A DNA stretch of 7,358 nucleotides from an uncultured Kiloniellales bacterium (GTDB taxonomy: Bacteria > Pseudomonadota > Alphaproteobacteria > Kiloniellales > JAKSDN01). The notes below the pieces were generated by a model. That model was given only the letters and a program-made list of their open reading frames with translations, did no database searches and was not told the origin of the DNA. Made by a program: the position numbers and the translations under genes. Below are positions 1-5,980 of the stretch, one piece after another (the stretch's first letter is position 1; every line of letters begins with the position of its first letter). The stretch covers positions 1 to 7,358 of the forward strand of contig CAMYMY010000198.1 in the NCBI GenBank assembly GCA_947259625.1. The letters run 5' to 3'.

Positions 1-154
1 CCAGGGGCAGCGCGGTCGCGAGTCGGGCCAGCAGCAGGTATCCGCCGGGCACCGCAGGCAGCGCGATCGGGTCCGTGACGCCAGAGGCATCGCTGTCGGC
101 GACCGACCGCAAATCGGCCACGAGGTCCAAAAAGCCGCGCGCGGCAACGGTCAT
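1..154 (-). CDS. Unidentified protein, N-terminal 51 codons (runs off the window)
   Basis: I do not recognise this protein. The minus strand is open from the window edge to an ATG at 154. That ATG is preceded, six bases away, by a GGGAAGG Shine-Dalgarno sequence (161-167). A second in-frame ATG at 160 sits directly on that ribosome site and is less likely. The visible N-terminus begins MTVAARGFLDLVADL, is not a signal peptide, and contains PAVPGGYLLLARL at about residues 33-45. A start like this could open a small alpha/beta domain; I faintly considered a GIY-YIG/DUF123-type protein, but 51 residues cannot decide it. Codons are GC-rich at the third position like the neighbouring genes, which supports real coding. 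It is divergent from the antiporter gene to its right. Confidence 0.5.
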   Translation of the reverse strand, partial: MTVAARGFLDLVADLRSVADSDASGVTDPIALPAVPGGYLLLARLATALPL

Positions 155-257
155 GATCATCCTTCCCGCTTGCACGGCCGGGAGGGTAACAGGTTTCGGC
201 CGGTGCGTCCGCGCAGGAAGGCGTCAGACGTTTCAGCAGGCGTCGCCGCCTCTTTGC

Positions 258-275
258 TATATGAAGTATATGAAG
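258..275. repeat. Tandem 9-bp direct repeat TATATGAAG x2
   Basis: Two perfect head-to-tail copies of TATATGAAG lie in the only AT-rich patch of the spacer between the leftmost gene and the antiporter gene. They are about 80 bp upstream of the antiporter ATG, where a promoter would be expected. A short AGGCG/CGCCT dyad (238-251) precedes them. I infer only that this may be part of the promoter or a regulator site; no good -35/-10 pair is obvious. The rest of the 155-352 spacer shows nothing else I can support. Confidence 0.4.
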
Positions 276-352
276 AATGAAAAGCGATGGCGCTCTCGGG
301 GCGCGGCGAACCGGGCGACGGGCGGACAACGGAACGGAGGCCTTGGCGGACC

Positions 353-2061
353 ATGTCACTCTTGGGGCAGACGGCGATCTTTCTGGGCGCGGCGGTGCTG
401 GCCGTGCCGCTTTCCAAGCGTGCCGGGCTCGGCTCGGTGCTCGGCTACCTGGCGGCGGGTGCGGTCATCGGGCCCTCGGTCCTCGGCCTCATAAGCGACG
501 TCGAGGCGATCCTACACTTCGCCGAGTTCGGCGTCGTCGCGGTGCGCAGGTTCTGCTCACGGCCACGCTCATGACCCTTGCCGGGATTCTGTTCGGCCTG
601 CCCTTGACGGTGGCGGCGGTCGCCGGGCTGGCGTTGGCGCTTTCGTCCACCGCTTTCGCCCTGCAGATTCTGGCGGAGCGGAACCAGCTGACCACCCGGC
701 ATGGCCGCGCGTCTTTCTCCATCCTGCTGTTCCAGGACCTGGCCGTGATCCCCATCCTGGCCCTGGTACCGCTGCTCGGCGCGGCGTCGGAGGGCGTGGC
801 CGGAGGCGGTGCCCTGCTCTCCGTGCTCAAGGTGGCGGCGGTCTTGGCCGGCGTGGTAGTCGGCGGTCACTTCCTGCTGCGCCACGCCTTCCGCATTGCC
901 GCCCGCACGCGGGTTCGCGAGGTCTTTACCGCCATGGCCCTCTTGACCGTGATCGGCATGTCGTTGCTGATGGAGCTCGCCGGCCTCTCCATGGCCTTGG
1001 GCGCCTTCCTGGCTGGCGTGCTGCTCGCCGACTCCGAGTTCCGCCATGAGCTGGAGGCGAATATCGAGCCCTTCAAGGGCCTGCTCTTGGGCCTGTTCTT
1101 CATAGCCGTCGGCATGTCGGTCGACTTCGGCCTGCTTCTGGAAAAGCCGCTCGAGGTCGGCGCCCTGGTCGTCGCGCTCGTCCTGCTCAAGGCGCTGGTG
1201 CTCTTCGGGGTCGCCAAGGTGGCCGGGCACAGCAGCCGCGCTGCCGGCAAGCTCGCGGTCGTGCTGTCTCAAGGGGGCGAATTCGCCTTCGTGATCCTCG
1301 GTCTGGCCGTCGTCTCCCAGGTCATGGAACGCGATCTTGCCAAGCTGCTCATCCTGGTCGTGATTCTGTCCATGGTGGTCACGCCGCTGCTCGTCATGGC
1401 CGAGGAGAGGTTCTTGCCGGGCCGGAAGAAGAAGACCGACGGGGACGATTTCGAGGCCCCGTCGGGCGAGGAGAACCAGGTCATCATCGCCGGATTCGGC
1501 CGCTTCGGGCAGATCGTCGCGCGCATCCTGCGCGCCAAGCGGATCGGCTTCACCGCGCTCGAGGCCAGCCAGGAACAGGTCGACTTCGTCAAGCGCTACG
1601 GCAACAAGATCTATTACGGCGACTCGTCGCGCCTCGACCTGCTGCGCGCGGCCAAGGCCGAGCAGGCAGTCGCCTTCGTGCTTGCCGTCGACGATGTGGA
1701 GGGCTCTCTGCGGACAGCGGAAACCGTGCGCAAGCATTTTCCGGACCTGAGGATCTATGCCCGCGCGCGCAACCGCAAACACGCCTATCAACTGATGGAC
1801 CTGGGCGTCACCGTCATGCAGCGCGAAACCTTTCTTTCGAGCCTCGACATCGCGCGGTCGGTGCTCAAGGGCCTGGGGCTCCCCGACTACGAGGCGGACA
1901 AGGCGGTCAAGAGGTTCCGCGAGCACGACGAACGCCGGCTCTACGCCCACTACGGCCTGCACGACGACGAACAGAAGATGATCGATCTCGCCAAGGAAGC
2001 GGCCGAGGAGCTGGAGGAGCTCTTCGCCCAGGACGCCGAGGCCGAGACGGGCCAGGCTTGA
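353..2061 (+). pseudogene. kefB: KefB/KefC-type K+/H+ antiporter (CPA2 family), internally deleted and frameshifted
   Basis: In intact form this is a glutathione-gated potassium efflux antiporter of the inner membrane: a CPA2 exchanger of about 12 helices with a cytoplasmic RCK/TrkA-N domain. Frame A starts at ATG 353 (MSLLGQTAIF) and gives 62 good residues ending EFGVV at 538, with helices 1-2 and the ISDVEAILHF motif. Homology resumes one frame over at 541 (GAQVLLTATL) and continues for 506 residues to the stop at 2061. Diagnostic segments are LLFQDLAVIPILALVPLL, the regulatory loop HELEANIEPFKG (from 1045), SQGGEFAFV, and an RCK domain with the GFGRFG nucleotide-binding motif (1492-1509) and YYGDSSRLDLL. 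E. coli KefB has about 26 residues, including the GLEL helix, between the two parts. Those are absent, and the lost length is not a multiple of three. Frame A stops at 572-574. The combined length (568) plus the gap matches the family's roughly 600. A sequencing or assembly error cannot be excluded. KefB versus KefC is uncertain. Confidence 0.8.
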
Positions 2062-2931
2062 TCAGGTCACCCGCTCGACGGGAAAGTGCCGCGCCGGTCG
2101 GGCGAACTCGTCCTGGGCGGCGATCAGCTGCAGCTCGCGGGTGCCGGCCCGCCGGGTCTCGGCGATCACCGCGAAGATGGCGGCGGCCGCGTGGCCGAGC
2201 GCCCCGGGCACCGCCTGGATCGACCCGCCTTCCTTCATGTAGAAGGCGAGGAACAGCGCCGCGAGCGCGTCGCCCGCCCCGTTGGGCGCTGGGTCCATCT
2301 GGAGGAAGGGCGTCACCACCCGCGAAGCCGCCTGTTCCGTCACCGCCAGCATCTCGATTTGGTCCGCCGCCGTCGCGTCGTGCTTCAGGCTCGTGACCAG
2401 TACGACCTTGGGGCCGAGCGCGAGGGCGTGGCGCGCGGCGGCCACGGCGTGCGCGAGACTGCTCACCTCGACGCCCGTGAGCAGCTCCAGCTCGAACTGG
2501 TTGGGGGTGATGATGTCGGCCGCGGGCACGGCCCGCTGGCGCATGAAATCCGGGAGGTCCGGGCGCACGAAGACCCCCTGCGCGACGTCGCCCATGACCG
2601 GGTCGCAAGCATAGAGCGCTGCGGGGTTCTCCGCGCGCACCCGGGCCACCGCATCGAGGATCACGGCGCCCAGTCCGGCGTCACCCATATAGCCCGAGAG
2701 CACGGCGCCGCAGCCGCCCAGCACGCCGCGCTCGGCCATACCCGCGACCAGCTCGGCGACGTGGGCGGCCTCGAACACCTGGCCGCGCCATGAGGGATAG
2801 CCGGTGTGGTTGGAGAACTGCACGGTGTTGATCCGCCAGACCTCGAATCCGAGGCGCTGCAAGGGGAAGGCTGCCGCCGCATTGCCGACATGTCCGTAGG
2901 CGACGTGCGACTGGATCGAGAGAATGGACAT
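2062..2931 (-). CDS. pdxY: Pyridoxal kinase PdxY
   Basis: ATP-dependent kinase of the cytosolic vitamin B6 salvage pathway, converting pyridoxal to pyridoxal 5'-phosphate. The 289-residue protein has the usual PdxY length and belongs to the ribokinase fold. Seen in the sequence: SIQSHVAYGHVGN at residues 5-17; TVQFSNHTGYPSWRG at 36-50 (the substrate lid region of PdxY proteins); YACDPVMGD at 107-115; ITPNQFELE at 141-149; and the NGAGD anion-hole motif at 217-221, with D221 as the expected catalytic base. The open frame continues 57 codons upstream, but the family homology begins at SILSIQSHV, so ATG 2931 is chosen. No clear Shine-Dalgarno precedes it. Its stop codon directly abuts that of the convergent antiporter gene, and it is divergent from mcl2. 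No functional tie to either neighbour is evident. The assignment to PdxY is firm. Confidence 0.95.
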   Translation of the reverse strand: MSILSIQSHVAYGHVGNAAAAFPLQRLGFEVWRINTVQFSNHTGYPSWRGQVFEAAHVAELVAGMAERGVLGGCGAVLSGYMGDAGLGAVILDAVARVRAENPAALYACDPVMGDVAQGVFVRPDLPDFMRQRAVPAADIITPNQFELELLTGVEVSSLAHAVAAARHALALGPKVVLVTSLKHDATAADQIEMLAVTEQAASRVVTPFLQMDPAPNGAGDALAALFLAFYMKEGGSIQAVPGALGHAAAAIFAVIAETRRAGTRELQLIAAQDEFARPARHFPVERVT

Positions 2932-2942
2932 GGACAGAAAAT

Positions 2943-2985
2943 GCGGTCCCCGGCTGTGACCGCCGCACTTTGCCACAGGCGGTCC
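2943..2985. promoter_or_regulatory. Three GCGGTC motifs in the pdxY-mcl2 divergent spacer (candidate operator)
   Basis: GCGGTCC occurs at 2943-2949 and again at 2979-2985. An inverted copy, GACCGCC, lies at 2958-2964. The second and third copies form a perfect 7-bp inverted repeat (2958-2964 with 2978-2984) whose 13-bp spacer contains the candidate -35 box of mcl2. An overlapping CTGTG/CACAG dyad (2954-2958 with 2974-2978) shares the same centre region. The placement suits a repressor controlling mcl2-mch, pdxY or both. The regulator is unknown, and short GC-rich motifs recur by chance in such DNA. Confidence 0.4.
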
Positions 2986-2997
2986 AGCGTTTATAGT
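2970..2997 (+). promoter_or_regulatory. Candidate sigma70 promoter of mcl2-mch
   Basis: TTGCCA (2970-2975) and TATAGT (2992-2997) each match five of six consensus bases and are separated by 16 bp. Transcription would begin near 3004, giving a leader of about 35 nt before the mcl2 ATG. This is the only convincing -35/-10 pair in the divergent spacer. I found no equally good promoter for pdxY on the other strand. Confidence 0.5.
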
Positions 2998-3038
2998 CCG
3001 CGGCCGGATCCCAAGGCAGGAACAAGGGGAGAGAGGCC

Positions 3039-3920
3039 ATGGACAAAGCCGCCCGGCCGCGCCGTTCCGTTCTCTATATGCCCGGCTCCAACGCGCGTGC
3101 ACTCGAAAAGGCCCGCGGCCTGCCGGCCGATGCGCTGATCCTCGACCTCGAGGACGCGGTTGCTCCCGAAGCCAAGGCTCTGGCGCGCCGGCAGGTCGTC
3201 GAAGCCGTGAAGGCCGGTGGCTACGGCAAGCGCGAGCTGGTCGTGCGCATCAACCCGCTCGATTCGCCCTGGGGCCACGAGGACCTAACCGCCGTCGCGA
3301 CCAGCGGCGCCGACGCGGTCCTCCTGCCCAAGGTGGAGAGCGCGGCCATGGTCCACGATCTCGAAATGCAGATGGTCGGCGCCGGCGCGCCGGACGACAT
3401 GGACATCATGTGCATGATGGAAACGCCGCTCGGCATGCTCCATGCCGAAGCGGTCGCCTCGGCCAGCAAGCGGTTGTCCTGTCTGGTCATGGGCACCTCG
3501 GACCTGGTCAAGGAATTGCAGGCCAGCCACACGGATGCGCGCCTGCCGGTGCTCACCTCGCTCGGCCTTTGCCTGCTCGCCGCTCGCGCCTTCGGCCTGG
3601 CCATCGTCGACGGGGTGCACCTCGATTTGCAGGACGACGAGGGTTTCGCCGAGGCCTGCCTCCAGGGCCAGGAGCTCGGCTTCGACGGCAAGACGCTCAT
3701 CCACCCCAAGCAGGTCGCCAAGTCCAACGAGGTCTTCGCGCCCTCGCCGGAGGAGGTTGCCTGGTCGCACAAGATCATCGAGGCCCACGCCGCCGCCGCC
3801 GCCGCGGGCCAGGGCGTCGTGGTGGTCGACGGCAAGCTGATCGAGAACCTGCACGTGGCGAGCGCGCAACGCCTGGTCGCGCTGGCCGAGGCCATCGAGG
3901 AGCTGGAGCAGGCCGGCTGA
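3039..3920 (+). CDS. mcl2: HpcH/HpaI-family CoA ester lyase, probable (S)-malyl-CoA thioesterase Mcl2
   Basis: A 293-residue TIM-barrel enzyme of the CitE/malyl-CoA lyase superfamily. Seen: RRSVLYMPGSN at 8-18 (CoA-binding arginine region), LDLEDAV at 35-41, RIN at 70-72, LLPKVES at 95-101, MMETPLGM with E128, and GTSDLVKEL with D155. E128 and D155 are the expected Mg2+ ligands. IVDGVH lies at 189-194 and FDGKTLIHPKQ at 215-225. The pattern, with GTSDLVKEL, GLCLLAARAFGL and the IENLHVASAQR C-terminus, fits Rhodobacter Mcl2, which hydrolyses (S)-malyl-CoA to malate, better than the longer Mcl1 lyase. This rests on remembered sequences. A malyl-/beta-methylmalyl-CoA or citramalyl-CoA lyase role remains possible. 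A GGGGAGAGAGG ribosome site (3027-3037) fixes the start. The stop overlaps the mch start by one base, suggesting translational coupling and a shared ethylmalonyl-CoA pathway role. Confidence 0.85.
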   Translation: MDKAARPRRSVLYMPGSNARALEKARGLPADALILDLEDAVAPEAKALARRQVVEAVKAGGYGKRELVVRINPLDSPWGHEDLTAVATSGADAVLLPKVESAAMVHDLEMQMVGAGAPDDMDIMCMMETPLGMLHAEAVASASKRLSCLVMGTSDLVKELQASHTDARLPVLTSLGLCLLAARAFGLAIVDGVHLDLQDDEGFAEACLQGQELGFDGKTLIHPKQVAKSNEVFAPSPEEVAWSHKIIEAHAAAAAAGQGVVVVDGKLIENLHVASAQRLVALAEAIEELEQAG

Positions 3921-5005
3921 TGTCCAAGACCGTGGCCGGCAATTTTTTCGAGGACTTCGCGCTCGGCCAGGAAATTCGCCACGCCACGCCGCGCACGGTT
4001 ACGGCGGGCGACCAGGCGCTCTATACCGCGCTCTACGGCGCGCGCTTCGCCGTCCATTCCTCAGACGAGTTCGCCCGCACGCTCGGCTATCCGCGCGCGC
4101 CGCTCGACGACCTGCTCGTGTTTCATGTGGCCTTCGGCAAGACCGTGCCGGATATCTCGCGCAACGCGGTGGCCAACCTGGGCTATGCGGCCTGCGAATT
4201 CGGCGCTCCGGTCTATCCCGGCGATACGATCACCGCCTCGAGCGAGGTGATCGGGCTCAAGGAGAACTCCAGTCGAAAGACCGGCGTCGTCTACGTGCGC
4301 TCGGCCGCCGTCAACCAGCGCGGTGAAACGCTACTCGACTACGTGCGCTGGGTCATGGTGAACAAGCGCGATCCGAAGTCGCCGGCGCCAAAGGCGGTCG
4401 TCCCCGACCTGCCCGAGTCATTTCCGGTCGAGGACCTGGCGGCGCCCGACGGGCTCGATTTCGCCAAATATGACCCCGGGCCCGCCGGCAGTCGACATGT
4501 CTGGGACGACTATGCGGTGGGTGAGCGCATCGACCACCAGGACGGCATGACGATAGAAGAGGCCGAACACCAGTTGGCGACCCGCCTCTACCACAACACG
4601 GCGCGGGTCCACTTCAACCAGCATGTCGAGAAGGACGGCCGCTTCGGCCGGCGCATCGTCTACGGCGGACACGTCATCTCGATCGCCCGGGCGCTCAGCT
4701 TCAACGGGCTGGCCAATGCCTGCCGGATCGCCGCGATCAACGGCGGCACCCACAGCGCGCCCGGCTTCGCGGGCGACACGATCTATGCCTGGTCGGAGGT
4801 GTTGGGGAAGTTCGAGCTGTCGCACCGGGCCGACCTGGGTGCGCTCCGCCTGCGCACCGTGGCGACCAAAGACCGGCCATGTACGGACTTTCCGTACAGG
4901 GATGCCAAAGGAAAGTACGATCCGGCCGTCATCCTCGATCTCGACTATACGGTGCTCATCCCGCGGCGATGTTGGGTGCCATCGGTTTCCAGCGGTACAA
5001 ACTAG
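3920..5005 (+). CDS. mch: MaoC-type dehydratase, probable mesaconyl-CoA hydratase
   Basis: Expected to interconvert beta-methylmalyl-CoA and mesaconyl-CoA in the ethylmalonyl-CoA pathway (cytosolic). The 361-residue protein is a double hot-dog. The N-terminal domain (about 1-165) carries GNFFEDFALGQ, HATPRTVTAGD, PLDDLLVFH and YPGDTI at 99-104. The C-terminal domain (about 190-350) carries HVWDDYAVGERIDH, EEAEHQLATRLYHNTARVHF with H231, GRRIVYGGHVIS at 243-254, and FAGDTIYAWSEVL. These match Rhodobacter mesaconyl-CoA hydratase closely along nearly the whole length, so the specific call is fairly safe; other MaoC substrates cannot be ruled out. ATG 3920 overlaps the mcl2 stop (TGATG). The frame is open far upstream of this ATG, but that stretch is out-of-frame mcl2. 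Oddity: the family normally ends near DYTVLIPRR (residue 350). Here the frame continues for 11 residues of unrelated sequence (CWVPSVSSGTN) before TAG. Confidence 0.85.
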   Translation: MSKTVAGNFFEDFALGQEIRHATPRTVTAGDQALYTALYGARFAVHSSDEFARTLGYPRAPLDDLLVFHVAFGKTVPDISRNAVANLGYAACEFGAPVYPGDTITASSEVIGLKENSSRKTGVVYVRSAAVNQRGETLLDYVRWVMVNKRDPKSPAPKAVVPDLPESFPVEDLAAPDGLDFAKYDPGPAGSRHVWDDYAVGERIDHQDGMTIEEAEHQLATRLYHNTARVHFNQHVEKDGRFGRRIVYGGHVISIARALSFNGLANACRIAAINGGTHSAPGFAGDTIYAWSEVLGKFELSHRADLGALRLRTVATKDRPCTDFPYRDAKGKYDPAVILDLDYTVLIPRRCWVPSVSSGTN

Positions 5006-5051
5006 ACGCCCTAGATATTGTGAACTCTTCTAGCCCACCCACAAAATTTAG

Positions 5052-5080
5052 TTGACAGATCGAGTCGCGGCCCATAAGAA
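5052..5080 (+). promoter_or_regulatory. Possible promoter (consensus -35, weak -10) downstream of mch
   Basis: A perfect TTGACA lies at 5052-5057. A -10 is poor: TAAGAA at 5075-5080 with 17-bp spacing (three of six bases), or CATAAG at 5073-5078 with 15-bp spacing (four of six). If used, transcription would begin near 5085 and run into the stem and T-tract at 5134-5196. The surrounding strip from about 4970 to 5090 is visibly less GC-rich than the flanking DNA. Confidence 0.3.
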
Positions 5081-5084
5081 ATGA

Positions 5085-5196
5085 GGCGCCGGGTTCGAGA
5101 GATCGCTCTCTCGACAGTGCCCTGGAGGACACGGACCCCGACGCCTCGTGGAGCCGGTGAGGGCTCCCGCACAGGAAGGCGGCGGGGTCTTTTTTT
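5085..5196 (+). ncRNA. Candidate small RNA of about 110 nt, or 3' UTR of mcl2-mch
   Basis: The segment has a candidate promoter just upstream. It then has a perfect 8-bp hairpin (TCGAGAGA at 5095-5102, loop TCGC, TCTCTCGA at 5107-5114), and it ends in an intrinsic-terminator-like structure. No known RNA family is recognised: the features of tmRNA, RNase P RNA and 6S RNA were not seen. Equally, the whole segment may simply be the 3' untranslated end of the mcl2-mch transcript, since no terminator lies between the mch stop and here. The class is inferred from layout only. Confidence 0.25.
5134..5196 (+). terminator. Bipartite intrinsic terminator with T7 tract
   Basis: GACCCCG (5134-5140) pairs with CGGGGTC (5183-5189). 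After one A-G mismatch, CGCCT (5142-5146) pairs with AGGCG (5177-5181), giving a 12-bp stem. It encloses a second perfect hairpin, GGAGCC (5150-5155) with GGCTCC (5162-5167). Seven Ts follow directly at 5190-5196. It reads in the plus direction about 130-190 bp after the mch stop and is the first terminator-like structure downstream of the mcl2-mch operon. The internal hairpin nested inside the terminator stem is unusual. Confidence 0.75.
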
Positions 5197-5980
5197 GCGT
5201 TCTCCGCCCGACCACGGCCCCGGCAGGACCCACGTCGGTGGCGAGGAACGGCGACCTCGAGAGGCGAACCTCCCGGAAGCCGCGACCCTGCGGCCGGCTC
5301 CGCCGGGCGACCCTCGAACCTCTCCGGTGGCGTTCGGACCATCGGCGCGAAGGCAGGCTTCGCCGCAACGATCTCGAACGCTCCGTCGACCGAGCCGCCT
5401 GGGCTGGAGGGCCCCGGCGGGAGGCACCCGATGCTTCCGCGGAAATCCGAGGATTTCCCCAAGGTCCTCAAGCTCTCCGGCACGGTCCCGAAGGACCTGC
5501 CGTTGAACCCGAGGGGCCCCTTGGAACCCGGAGGACCGCCGCCAAGGTCCCGAAGGACTTGGTGGGATCCCGAAGGTCCCGGAAACACCCAGCCTCCTCA
5601 AGACCCCCGAAAGGGCCTCTCGTCCGACCGGCCCGCCTCTCCCGCGCAGGGCGGAGGGCGGGATCCACCGGAAGGCCAAGGGCGGGAATGCCCGGCAGTC
5701 GCCTTCCGGGCCGACGGTCTGGGCATGGGCCCGGGGGAGACCCTCCGGGCCGGCCCCGCGTCCACCGAAATGGACCCGCCGGCCTCGCCAAACCACGGTC
5801 CTCCGTGAGGAGGTCCGCGATCCCCGGGAGCCGTCTCCGCGTGACCCGCCGTCGCTCCAATCGGACGCCGCTCCGGGCCGAAGCCCGTCACGGAGCCCGC
5901 CTTCGCGGGCGGCTCGCGCATCGCCAGCATCCCGGCGCTTTCGCGTGCCCGAACAGGGTCGCCGAGCGGTCGTTTCCTGG
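5197..5980. other. GC-rich noncoding region dense in hairpins, no recognisable gene
   Basis: Several frames stay open here on both strands, but none reads like a protein: the translations are runs of R, P, G and S with no hydrophobic rhythm, no family motif and none of the codon bias of the flanking genes. The sequence is instead packed with inverted repeats. Strong ones are GGAAATC/GATTTCC (5441-5458), the CGAA-loop group (5484-5580), GGCCCGG/CCGGGCC with an inner GGG/CCC (5728-5751), a 9-pair stem with one T-T mismatch and a GTGA loop (5796-5817), and GCCCGC/GCGGGC (5895-5910). It could be a large structured RNA, a transcribed leader, or a degenerated gene or element. The sequence alone cannot choose. 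Confidence 0.5.
5484..5580 (-). repeat. Three spaced hairpins that read as C(UUCG)G tetraloops on the minus strand
   Basis: The plus strand has TCCCGAAGG three times. GGTCC-CGAA-GGACC lies at 5484-5497, a perfect 5-bp stem. CCAAGGTCC-CGAA-GGACTTGG lies at 5542-5562, eight pairs with a bulged G. GGATCC-CGAA-GGTCC lies within 5565-5580, a weaker stem with a mismatch. On the minus strand each loop becomes TTCG closed by a C-G pair, the exceptionally stable UUCG tetraloop. A related CCCCCGAAAGGG stem follows at about 5604-5614. Recurrence of the same loop suggests selection for RNA structure, or a short dispersed repeat. Confidence 0.45.

Noticed and set aside
287..352. Upstream ATG at 287 as the antiporter start
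   Set aside because: It adds a charged 22-residue extension absent from KefB proteins, which begin near MSLLGQTAIF. ATG 353 is preferred.
277..540. N-terminal part of the continuous 594-codon frame covering the antiporter
   Set aside because: Its translation is arginine-rich nonsense. The true N-terminus, with membrane helices, is in the neighbouring frame from ATG 353.
2932..3102. 57-codon upstream extension of pdxY
   Set aside because: It overlaps the mcl2 promoter and start on the other strand, and PdxY homology begins at SILSIQSHV.
4969..5055. 28-codon ORF (MLGAIGFQRYKLD...) overlapping the mch tail
   Set aside because: It starts inside mch with no separate ribosome site, has no recognised family and lies in the composition-shifted strip. 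Too short to support as a gene.
5091..5105. GGGTTCGA resembling a tRNA T-arm
   Set aside because: The flanking bases do not form a T-stem, and no acceptor, D or anticodon arms are present. The TCGAGAGA/TCTCTCGA hairpin explains the sequence better.
5011..5796. 261-codon open frame on the minus strand (and a 210-codon one at 4956-5588)
   Set aside because: The composition is low-complexity in the same way, the two frames overlap each other and the plus-strand frames, and no family is recognised. Treated as chance ORFs over a hairpin-rich region.
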